Positions 44,139 to 51,152 of a stretch of DNA of 64,000 nucleotides are shown one piece after another (the first letter of the stretch is position 1; each line of letters starts with the position of its first letter). The notes below the pieces were generated by a model. It was not told where the DNA came from. It did not search any database and saw only the letters and a program-made list of their open reading frames with translations. Origin of the DNA: Maricaulaceae bacterium (GTDB lineage: Bacteria > Pseudomonadota > Alphaproteobacteria > Caulobacterales > Maricaulaceae). The DNA lies in contig JAHCJP010000007.1 of assembly GCA_026126205.1 (NCBI GenBank), forward strand, positions 86,436-150,435. The letters run 5' to 3'. A program made the translations under genes and the position numbers.

Positions 44139-45261
44139 TCCCGCCCCCTGGACCGCCGCCCGGCTGAAGGCCGAGGCGGAGGGGCTGGGCTTTTCCGCCG
44201 CCGGAATCGCGCGGGTGGAGGGTGGCTGGCCGGCGGCGGAGCGCCTGTCTGACTTCGTCGCCGCCGGTTTTCACGGCGAGATGGGCTGGATGGCTGAAAC
44301 CCTGGCCCGGCGCAAACATCCGCGTGCGATGTGGGACGGGGCGAAATCGGCGCTGGTTGTGGCGATGAATTACGGGCCGGCGGATGATCCGCTGCCCGCC
44401 CTGAAGGCGCGCGGCAACGCCGTGATCTCGGTCTATGCGCGCGGGCGCGACTATCACGACGTGATCAAGAAGCGGCTGAAACGGCTAGCCGGCGATTTCC
44501 ACCGCGCCACCGGGGCGCAGGTGAAGGTGTTCACCGACACCGCGCCGCTGATGGAAAAGCCGCTGGCGGCGCTGGCCGGTCTCGGCTGGCAAGGCAAGCA
44601 CACGAATCTCTTGAGCCGCGACTGGGGCAACTGGCTGTTTCTGGGCGTGATGCTGACCGACGCGGAGCTACCGCCGGACGAAGCCGGGGGCGATCATTGC
44701 GGCTCGTGCCGCGCCTGTCTCGACATCTGCCCCACCAACGCCTTCCCGGCGCCCTATCAGCTCGACGCCCGGCGCTGCATCTCCTACCTGACCATAGAAC
44801 TGAACGGCCCGATCCCGCGCCAGTTCCGCGCCGCCATGGGCAACCGCATCTATGGCTGCGACGACTGCCTTGCCGTCTGCCCGTGGAACAAGTTTGCGCG
44901 GCGGGCGGCCGAGGCCGCCTTTCACGCCCGCGAGGCGGCGGACAATCCGCCGCTGGCCGAGCTGGCTATGCTGGACGACGCGGCCTTTCGCGCCCGCTTT
45001 TCCGGCAGCCCGATCAAGCGCAGCGGGCGCGGGCGCTTTGTCCGCAATGTGCTGATCGCCATCGGCAATTCGGGCGATGCGGCGCTGACCCCCCACGCTC
45101 TGCGCCTGCTGGACGACGCCGACCCGCTGGTGCGCGGCGCCGCGGCATGGGCGCTGTCGCGGCTGGACGCGGCGCGCTTTGCGGCCGAGCGCGCCCGCCG
45201 CCTGCCCGCCGAGGCCGATGACGGCGTGCGGGAGGAGTGGGGGGAGTTTAAATCGGCGTGA
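44119..45261 (+). CDS. queG: Epoxyqueuosine reductase QueG
   Basis: 380 residues. It carries out the last step of queuosine synthesis in tRNA using cobalamin and two 4Fe-4S clusters. The ferredoxin motifs are CGSCRACLDICPTNAF and CDDCLAVCPWNKF. The conserved LGWQGKHTNLLSRDWGNW and YLTIELNGPIP are also visible. A C-terminal HEAT-like repeat (ADPLVRGAAAWALSRL) completes the protein. It starts within the end of fzlA and converges on purK, with stops overlapping by 14 bases. Confidence 0.95.
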   Translation: MGTSTSDPAPWTAARLKAEAEGLGFSAAGIARVEGGWPAAERLSDFVAAGFHGEMGWMAETLARRKHPRAMWDGAKSALVVAMNYGPADDPLPALKARGNAVISVYARGRDYHDVIKKRLKRLAGDFHRATGAQVKVFTDTAPLMEKPLAALAGLGWQGKHTNLLSRDWGNWLFLGVMLTDAELPPDEAGGDHCGSCRACLDICPTNAFPAPYQLDARRCISYLTIELNGPIPRQFRAAMGNRIYGCDDCLAVCPWNKFARRAAEAAFHAREAADNPPLAELAMLDDAAFRARFSGSPIKRSGRGRFVRNVLIAIGNSGDAALTPHALRLLDDADPLVRGAAAWALSRLDAARFAAERARRLPAEADDGVREEWGEFKSA

Positions 45262-46318
45262 GCCGCGTCACATGGCCCATCTTGCGGCCCGGGCGCGCCT
45301 CGCGCTTGCCGTAAAGATGCAGCCGCGCGCCCGGTTCGGCGATCAGCGCCGGCCAGGCGTCCACATCGGCGCCGATCAGATTGGTCATCACCGCGCGACT
45401 GTGCGCCGCCGCCGGCCCCAGCGGCCAGCCGGCCACGGCGCGCATATGCTGTTCAAACTGGCCGCAGGCGCAGGCGTCCATCGTCCAGTGCCCGGTATTA
45501 TGCACGCGCGGCGCGATCTCGTTCAGCAGCAGGCGCCCGTCCGCCATTTCGAACAGCTCCACCGCCAACACGCCGACATGCTGCATCCCCTCGCCGATGG
45601 CGCGCGCGATGCGCAGGGCCTCATCCCGCACGGCTTGCGAAAGTGCGGCGGGGGCGCGGGTCTCGCGCAAGATGCCACCGGCATGGATGTTCTCGCCCGG
45701 CAGCCAGGCGGCGAAGGCGCCATCGGCCCCGCGCGCGGCGACCACCGAAAGCTCGCGAGCGAAATCCGCCGCCGCCTCCAGTATCGCCGGAGCGCCGCCC
45801 ATGGCGGCCAAGGCCGCTTCGGTATCGGCTGCGGAACGGATCCAAGCCTGGCCCTTGCCGTCATAGCCGAGGCGGCGGGTTTTCAGCAGCGCCGGATAAC
45901 CGGTGCGCGCCAGCGCCGCCTGCAGCGAATCCGCATCGTCCACGGCCGCGAAATCGACTGTGGAAACGCCGCAGTCGCGGGCGAAGCGCTTTTCGGTGAC
46001 GCGGTCGCGGGTCAGATCCAGCGACCGGGCGCCGGGGCGCAGCGGCGCGGCCCCGGCCGCGGCCTGCAGCGCCGTTTCCGGCACATTCTCCCATTCGTAT
46101 GTCACCACGGCGCAGCGCGCGGCGAAGGCGTGCACGGCGCCCTCGTCCTCCCACGGCGCGGCGGCGTGGCGCGCGGCAACGCGGGCGGCGGGGGCGCGCG
46201 GGTCGGGGTCGTAGATGTGAACGTCGAAGCCGAGTTGCGCCCCGGCCATGGCCAGCATGCGGCCCAGCTGGCCGCCGCCCAGAATCCCGATCACCGAACC
46301 CGGGGGCAGGGGGGGCAT
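45248..46318 (-). CDS. purK: N5-carboxyaminoimidazole ribonucleotide synthase PurK
   Basis: 356 residues, ATP-grasp fold. It carboxylates AIR using ATP and bicarbonate in purine synthesis. GILGGGQLGRMLAMAGAQLG opens the protein, LLKTRRLGYDGKGQAWI carries the ATP-binding loop, and EIAPRVHNTGHWTMDAC is the conserved catalytic stretch. The start at 46318 (MPPLPPGSVIG) lies two bases after the purE stop. It converges with queG, and their 3' ends overlap by 14 bases. Confidence 0.95.
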   Translation of the reverse strand: MPPLPPGSVIGILGGGQLGRMLAMAGAQLGFDVHIYDPDPRAPAARVAARHAAAPWEDEGAVHAFAARCAVVTYEWENVPETALQAAAGAAPLRPGARSLDLTRDRVTEKRFARDCGVSTVDFAAVDDADSLQAALARTGYPALLKTRRLGYDGKGQAWIRSAADTEAALAAMGGAPAILEAAADFARELSVVAARGADGAFAAWLPGENIHAGGILRETRAPAALSQAVRDEALRIARAIGEGMQHVGVLAVELFEMADGRLLLNEIAPRVHNTGHWTMDACACGQFEQHMRAVAGWPLGPAAAHSRAVMTNLIGADVDAWPALIAEPGARLHLYGKREARPGRKMGHVTRLTPI

Positions 46319-46320
46319 GA

Positions 46321-46815
46321 CTAGTCCTCGACCGAAACCGGCACCGAGGCCGTCTGCGCCGCGCGCCATTCGGTCAACCGCGCCGCCAGCGCCGGATCGG
46401 ACAGGCCGAGGATCGCCGCGGCCAGCAGGCCGGCGTTCTTCGCCCCCGCCTCGCCGACGGCGAGACAGCCAACCGGCACCCCGCCCGGCATCTGGGCGAT
46501 GGACAGCAGGCTGTCCAGCCCTTTCAGGGCTTTCGATTCCACCGGCACGCCCAGCACGGGCAGACTGGTGATCGACGCGATCATGCCGGGCAGATGCGCC
46601 GCGCCGCCGGCGCCGGCGATGATCACCTTCACGCCGCGCGCATGCGCCGATTTCGCGAAGTCGTACAGCCGGTCCGGCGTGCGGTGGGCGGAGACCACCT
46701 GGTCGTCATGCGCGACGCCGAGGGCGTCCAGCGTCTCTGCCGCAGCCTTCATCGTCGGCCAGTCCGAGCGCGAGCCCATGACGATGGCGACGGGAGCGGC
46801 TTTCGAAGCGGCCAT
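46321..46815 (-). CDS. purE: 5-(carboxyamino)imidazole ribonucleotide mutase PurE
   Basis: 164 residues, class I Pur[35 protein letters not shown] and [16 protein letters not shown] carry the active-site Ser, Asp, His and Gly-rich loops. It converts N5-CAIR to CAIR, the product of PurK being its substrate. purE and purK form a two-gene operon with stop and start two bases apart. The ATG at 46815 ([15 protein letters not shown]) is used; an earlier ATG adds a non-conserved leader. Confidence 0.95.
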   Translation of the reverse strand: MAASKAAPVAIVMGSRSDWPTMKAAAETLDALGVAHDDQVVSAHRTPDRLYDFAKSAHARGVKVIIAGAGGAAHLPGMIASITSLPVLGVPVESKALKGLDSLLSIAQMPGGVPVGCLAVGEAGAKNAGLLAAAILGLSDPALAARLTEWRAAQTASVPVSVED

Positions 46816-46967
46816 GAAGGGCCTCCCGGCTGGCGGAAAGCGCGGCAGACTACGCAGGGGCGCGCCCGCGTCAAGCATGCGCGCAATTGCGCCATTAACC
46901 TTGACCCTTTCTTAACCGCGCCCGGCAAGGCTCGGGCGGTATCGAATCGCTGTCAGGACGATCGCCC

Positions 46968-47648
46968 ATGCGCACCCGACCCGGCCTTGCGACCGGCCCG
47001 AAAACCGAAGCCCGCAGCGCCCCCGGCGCCGATGGCGTCATGGGCGTGCCGGAAGACGAGCTGACCCCGAACGTGCAACGCGCCCTGCTGTCGCTGATGG
47101 GCGAGGTCGACCAGCTGCGAGTGGAGACCGAGCGCCTGCGCGGCCGCATGCGCGACCTGGAATCGCTGGCCGATCATGATGCGCTGCTGCCGGTGCTGAA
47201 CCGCCGGGCCTTCCTGCGCGAGGTCAGCAAGGCCGTCTCGCTGGCCGACCGCCACGGCGCGCCCTCGGCGCTGATCTATCTCGATCTGAACGGCTTCAAG
47301 AAAATCAACGACGACTGCGGCCATGCGGCGGGAGACGCGGCGCTGAACCATGTCGCGGCGCTGCTGAGCGCCAATGTGCGCGAAACCGACGCCGTCGGCC
47401 GTCTGGGCGGCGACGAGTTCGGCGTGGTGCTGACGCTGACGCCGCCAAAGGCCGCCGAGGCCAAGGCCGAGGAGCTGGTGCGGATCATCGAGGCCGCGCC
47501 CTTCGTGCATGACGGTTGCGAACATCCGCTGAGCGCCGCCTGGGGCGCGCAGGCGCTGACCGGCGGCATCGCCGCCGAAAAGGCCATGGCCGAGGCCGAC
47601 GCGGCCATGTACGCGCGCAAGCTGGCGCTGCGCCGGGCTGCGGGTTAA
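46968..47648 (+). CDS. GGDEF-domain diguanylate cyclase
   Basis: 226 residues: a short basic N-terminus, a predicted coiled coil (about residues 37-70, MGEVDQLRVETERLRGRMRDL), then a single GGDEF domain. The active site is intact (RLGGDEFGVV), and the inhibitory I-site RETD lies exactly five residues before it. It makes cyclic di-GMP from GTP and should be product-inhibited. There is no input domain, so dimerisation through the coiled coil may control it. It is divergent from purE with a 150-base gap. Confidence 0.9.
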   Translation: MRTRPGLATGPKTEARSAPGADGVMGVPEDELTPNVQRALLSLMGEVDQLRVETERLRGRMRDLESLADHDALLPVLNRRAFLREVSKAVSLADRHGAPSALIYLDLNGFKKINDDCGHAAGDAALNHVAALLSANVRETDAVGRLGGDEFGVVLTLTPPKAAEAKAEELVRIIEAAPFVHDGCEHPLSAAWGAQALTGGIAAEKAMAEADAAMYARKLALRRAAG

Positions 47649-47740
47649 CCTGCTTTTCGCCAACGCCGTTAACCGCGCCGTCACCGGCGGCGGATAGCCT
47701 GTCCGCCGGAGACAGCGCATGACGTGAAGGAGCAGGGCCC

Positions 47741-48046
47741 GTGTTCCGGTGGAGCGCGCCGATCGTTCTTGAATCCCAGTACGCCTACAAGGCGCCGCGG
47801 GGGTCTGGCGTATTCTCACTGCGCGCATCGCAGAATCCGGATGGCGAGATGTTGTTCATCGGCGCTTCGCACGACCTGAACGGCTCCTTCAAGAACGAGC
47901 TGGCGCGCATGCAGCAGGAAGGCGCGCGTCAGGACCTGGTCTTCGCCTTCATCGAAACTCCCACCCCCTACGACCTCGCCGAACGGCTGATGGCCGAGTT
48001 CAAGCGCAAATTCGGCCGCCGCCCGGCGCTGAACAGCGTGTTCTGA
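47741..48046 (+). CDS. Hypothetical protein of 101 residues
   Basis: 101 residues from a GTG at 47741 with a good ribosome site AAGGAG eight bases upstream. It reads MFRWSAPIVLESQYAYKAPR at the start and ends EFKRKFGRRPALNSVF. There is no signal or membrane span; a mixed alpha/beta fold is likely. I recall similar uncharacterised alphaproteobacterial proteins but no function. It lies between the diguanylate cyclase and the convergent antiporter gene. Confidence 0.6.
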   Translation: MFRWSAPIVLESQYAYKAPRGSGVFSLRASQNPDGEMLFIGASHDLNGSFKNELARMQQEGARQDLVFAFIETPTPYDLAERLMAEFKRKFGRRPALNSVF

Positions 48047-48056
48047 GCGCCGGCGC

Positions 48057-50174
48057 CTATCCGGCCGGCTCTTCTATCGCTGCCCTCGGGTCGAACCGCG
48101 CCAGGTCGTTGACGGCGATCAGCAGCGCCACCCGCGCCGCATAATCCTCTCCGCTCGCCGCATAGGGCGCGACATGCGGGGCCAGCGCCGCGCCGGACAG
48201 CGCCCGCCCTTCTGCGCGCAGCACCGCCCGCGCCACGCGGAAGCCCGCGAAATCGGGGTGGCTGTTCAGAACCCGCGCGTAATCCGCCGCCGAGGCCGAC
48301 AGGTTCGCGAAGCGCGTTCCGCGCCCGAACAGGGCGTTGCGCTCCACCGCCGCCGGCGAGGATCCCCAGCCCGTGGCCAGCGCCGCCTGCGCTACCGCCA
48401 GCGACGGCGGTACGACATCGATGCGGGCCAGAAGATCGTCCACGTCCTCATACCGGCCGCCATACTGGCGGGCGAGACGGTCGCGCTCCGCCTGCTCGCG
48501 CAGGGACAATGGCCGCCGCGCCGCCGTCGTCAGCAGGGTCTCCAGGCTGCGCCTGTCCGCCTCAATGCGGGCGTTCTCGGCCGCCATCAACCCGGCGACG
48601 GCGCGGGCGAATAATTGCTGGCGTTCGTGCGGGTCGGAAATGTCGCGCCAGTCTGCGGGCAGGGCCTCCAGCGCCAGCGGCGCACCCGCCGGGCCTTCGG
48701 CGATGCGCTCCTCCAGCGCCTGCACGGTTCCAGCCGCCGCCTGCAACGGCCGCTCTCGCGGCTCCAGCAGTCCGGCGGCCAGCCATACCACGGCCGCGAG
48801 GGCGAACAGGCCGGCGAAACCCAGTCCGGCCCCGCGCAGGGCGGCGAAGCGGTCCTCGTCCGGCGCGCGCGGCGGAGCGACGCCGAACAACCGCGCCGCC
48901 GGTCCCGCCGTCCAGCCCTGCATCACCAGCGAAATCGTCACCACCGCGAAGGCGGCGGAGAAATACAGGTTGGCGTTCTCCACCCCGGCCAGCACCGGAT
49001 AGGCGCCGAGGAAGATCGGCACCGCGCCGCGCAACCCCATCCAGGCGATGAAGGCGCGCTCATTCATCCGGAACTTGAACGGCGCGAGGCTGATCAGCAC
49101 CGCGATAGGCCGGGCGATGAACACCAGCGCCAGCGCCACCCCCGCCGCCGGCAGGGCCACAGCCAGCGCGTGCGAGGGCGTGACCAGCAGGCCCAGCATC
49201 AGGAACAGGCCGATCTGCGCCAGCCAGGCGAGGCCGTCCATGAAGCGCTCCGTCGCCGCGGCGGCGCGGTGCGGCGTGGCGGCGAACACCACCCCGGCCA
49301 GATAGGCGGCGAGAAAGCCCGAGGCCTGGATGGACTGGGCGAAGGCGAACAGGAACACCGCCGCGGCGGCGGCGAAAATCGGGTACAGGCCGATCGGCAG
49401 GCCGATCCGCGTCTCGGCGAAGGCGATGGCGCGTCCGCCCAGCAGGCCGATCCCGGCCCCGGCGGCCAGCGCCCAGCCGATCTCCAGCGCCGCCGTCCAC
49501 GGCGCCGGCGGCGCGCCGCGCAGCAGCCATTCGACCAGGATCACCACCATGATCACCGCCACAGGGTCGTTGAGGCCGGATTCGGCCTCCAGCGTGGTGG
49601 CGACGCGCGGACGCGCCTTCATCCGCCGCCCGGCGACCAGCATCAGCACCGCCGCGGCGTCGGTGGAGCCGACGATGGCGCCGATCAGCAACGCCTCCAC
49701 CCAGCCGATGCCGAACAGGTATTTCGCCGCCACGCCGGTCAGCGCGGCGGTGAGGATCACTCCCAGCGTCGCCAGCGACAGCGCCGGGCGCAGCGTGGCG
49801 CGCAGCAGCCGCGCCCGTGTGCCCAGCCCGCCGTCGAACAGGATCAGCGCCAGCGCGGCGGAGCCGAGAATGAATGCGAGATTGTAATCGGAGAAGCTGA
49901 CGCCGCCCGGCCCGTCCTCGCCCGCCAGCATGCCCAGAAACAGGAACACCAGCAGCAGCGGCGCGCCCAGCCGCGCCGAGGCCGCGACCCCGGCGATCGC
50001 CAGCAACACCAGCCCCGCCCCGGCGAGCAGAATGACCGCGCCCGTGTCCAATTCCGGCTCCAGCCCTGTGAACGCTGTCAATATAGCGGTGAATCGGACG
50101 ATTTCGCGGGGGCGGGGAAAAAGAATCGCAGGGCGCGGGCCGCCGCCCCGGCGCATTGCGCCCGCCGCGCGCAT
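48057..50174 (-). CDS. Cation/proton antiporter fused to a Bax/FlgJ-like domain
   Basis: 705 residues in one continuous frame. Residues about 40-420 are a CPA1/NhaP2-type antiporter: ALILFDGGLGTRARLLR, GAIVGSTDAAAVLMLVAG (the ion-binding Asp region) and ESGLNDPVAVIMVVILVEW. A further helix (about 455-475, LGFAGLFALAAVVWLAAGLL) leads to an extracytoplasmic tail. Residues 585-690 match glucosaminidase domains of the Bax/FlgJ type (VVPPSLAVAQAALATGWG, then RNALFGRGT). The catalytic Glu of the E-S-G-W-G motif is Ala600 here, so the domain is probably inactive. The start codon is uncertain; 50174 is the furthest ATG, and the first helix begins near residue 43. Confidence 0.75.
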   Translation of the reverse strand: MRAAGAMRRGGGPRPAILFPRPREIVRFTAILTAFTGLEPELDTGAVILLAGAGLVLLAIAGVAASARLGAPLLLVFLFLGMLAGEDGPGGVSFSDYNLAFILGSAALALILFDGGLGTRARLLRATLRPALSLATLGVILTAALTGVAAKYLFGIGWVEALLIGAIVGSTDAAAVLMLVAGRRMKARPRVATTLEAESGLNDPVAVIMVVILVEWLLRGAPPAPWTAALEIGWALAAGAGIGLLGGRAIAFAETRIGLPIGLYPIFAAAAAVFLFAFAQSIQASGFLAAYLAGVVFAATPHRAAAATERFMDGLAWLAQIGLFLMLGLLVTPSHALAVALPAAGVALALVFIARPIAVLISLAPFKFRMNERAFIAWMGLRGAVPIFLGAYPVLAGVENANLYFSAAFAVVTISLVMQGWTAGPAARLFGVAPPRAPDEDRFAALRGAGLGFAGLFALAAVVWLAAGLLEPRERPLQAAAGTVQALEERIAEGPAGAPLALEALPADWRDISDPHERQQLFARAVAGLMAAENARIEADRRSLETLLTTAARRPLSLREQAERDRLARQYGGRYEDVDDLLARIDVVPPSLAVAQAALATGWGSSPAAVERNALFGRGTRFANLSASAADYARVLNSHPDFAGFRVARAVLRAEGRALSGAALAPHVAPYAASGEDYAARVALLIAVNDLARFDPRAAIEEPAG

Positions 50175-50197
50175 CGGCTATGCCGCTGGGCCGGAAC

Positions 50198-50241
50198 GCA
50201 CCCGTAGCTCAGATGGATAGAGCGCAGCCCTCCGAAGGCGG
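50198..50241 (+). pseudogene. Degenerate 5' half of a tRNA-Arg copy
   Basis: These 44 bases match the first 44 of the intact tRNA-Arg at 50377 with two differences, then diverge. One difference breaks a pair in the anticodon stem. No D- or T-arm continuation follows, so it is not functional. It is the likely scar of integration into a tRNA gene. Confidence 0.75.
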
Positions 50242-50342
50242 TAGTCAAGTCCGGCAAAGGCTGAAGGTGTTGGGAAAAGGTACTGATTTAACAATGGCTT
50301 GAGCGAATATCGGGTTTGCTCTTCAAGAAGCCAAAAAACTCG

Positions 50343-50361
50343 CGTAAGCATGACGTAAGCA
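50343..50361 (+). repeat. Two direct CGTAAGCA repeats upstream of tRNA-Arg
   Basis: CGTAAGCA occurs at 50343-50350 and again at 50354-50361, 11 bases apart. Two more copies lie just after the tRNA gene. Short direct repeats around an attachment site can be integrase arm sites; here that is an inference. Confidence 0.4.
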
Positions 50362-50376
50362 CCTCGCGAACGGTAT

Positions 50377-50453
50377 GCACCCGTAGCTCAGCTGGATAGA
50401 GCGCCGCCCTCCGAAGGCGGAGGCCAGAGGTTCGAATCCTCTCGGGTGCGCCA
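50377..50453 (+). tRNA. tRNA-Arg (anticodon CCG)
   Basis: 77 bases with encoded CCA. The acceptor stem is GCACCCG/CGGGTGC with discriminator G; the D arm is GCTC/GAGC, the anticodon stem CCGCC/GGCGG with loop CTCCGAA (anticodon CCG, reading CGG), a five-base variable loop, and the T arm AGAGG-TTCGAAT-CCTCT. All stems pair. It is preceded by a broken copy of its own 5' half, and the mobile island starts right after it, so it serves as the integration site. Confidence 0.95.
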
Positions 50454-50504
50454 TTTATTTGATAAATATCAAAGCCTTATCAATTCACACTTTCCAAAAG
50501 GCGT

Positions 50505-50531
50505 TGCTTACGCAGCAAATCCACGTAAGCA
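50505..50531. repeat. Inverted CGTAAGCA pair downstream of tRNA-Arg
   Basis: TGCTTACG at 50505-50512 and CGTAAGCA at 50524-50531 form an inverted pair, extending to TTGCTTACG and CGTAAGCAGCAA. Together with the copies at 50343-50361 this gives four copies around the tRNA. Confidence 0.4.
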
Positions 50532-50580
50532 GCAATGCCAATTTGTCTTTCCATAACAATATCTTGGACCTGATTCTGCG

Positions 50581-50970
50581 TTGCCGCGATCTCAGGCGAG
50601 ACCGCATTCATTCTTGAGAGATATAGCCGGGCGGGTTGAGGGCTGGATAAGAGGTTTTCTGCGCGGCGCGATTGACGGCCACGGCAATGCTGTGAAAGGG
50701 TCAGTCACGAGCAAATACATACATTCGCTCGACACCGCGCTCGTCATGGCGGCTGATACTATCGCGGGCTACATCCAGGGCCTGCTGGACGGGAAGGCGT
50801 TCAAACAGACTGCCTATGCGCTCGATCGGGATTCCCGGAAGGCGGCGCTGGCGCGGTATCTCGAAAAGCGGCTGAAACGGGCGAAGCTGAACGCCGTCAA
50901 GCCTCTTGTGCCGCATAGGCCAGCTCCAAATCCCAGCCAACTGGGGTCTTCGTTACTTCGTTACGGCTAA
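50581..50970 (+). CDS. Hypothetical 129-residue basic protein of the island
   Basis: 129 residues from a TTG at 50581, or a later start. It begins MPRSQARPHSFLRDIAGRVE (first codon TTG) and is helical and basic, ending in RYLEKRLKRAKLNAVKPLV. There is no signal peptide or membrane span, and no family is recognised. The stretch CGGGTTGAGGGCTGGA inside it also occurs at 63032 upstream of the ArdC-like gene, so part of it derives from the island backbone. The reading frame may therefore be a degraded piece rather than a gene. Confidence 0.4.
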   Translation: MPRSQARPHSFLRDIAGRVEGWIRGFLRGAIDGHGNAVKGSVTSKYIHSLDTALVMAADTIAGYIQGLLDGKAFKQTAYALDRDSRKAALARYLEKRLKRAKLNAVKPLVPHRPAPNPSQLGSSLLRYG

Positions 50971-51059
50971 TTGGGAGTCAATAGCTCGCTGATTGGGAGT
51001 GTTTGGCCCGCAATCCGGGAGACCCAAGGAGGAATGCCTTCCCCTGCGGCCGAGCCCGT

Positions 51060-51124
51060 CTACGGGGAGCCCCCGCAATGCCCCCTGAGAGAGTAAGGGT
51101 GCGGCCGGGGTTTCCGTGACGGGT
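51060..51124. repeat. Island backbone repeat, copy 1
   Basis: About 65 bases starting CTACGGGGAG and ending TTTCCGTGACGGGT. They match 62973-63036 at roughly 80 percent. Similarity extends weakly upstream (GCCTTCCCCTG... versus GCCTTCCCCCTG...). It lies just outside the left end of the cargo block. The stretch 50971-51152 contains no gene. Confidence 0.6.
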
Positions 51125-51152
51125 AGTTGGTGGTCACCGCTAAACTTTGGAA

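Noticed and set aside
50198..50273. First tRNA-Arg copy as a functional tRNA
   Set aside because: Only the first 44 bases match; the T arm and acceptor 3' strand are missing and an anticodon-stem pair is broken.
50454..51152. Integrase gene next to the tRNA
   Set aside because: No frame shows tyrosine- or serine-recombinase motifs. An integrase may lie beyond the right edge.
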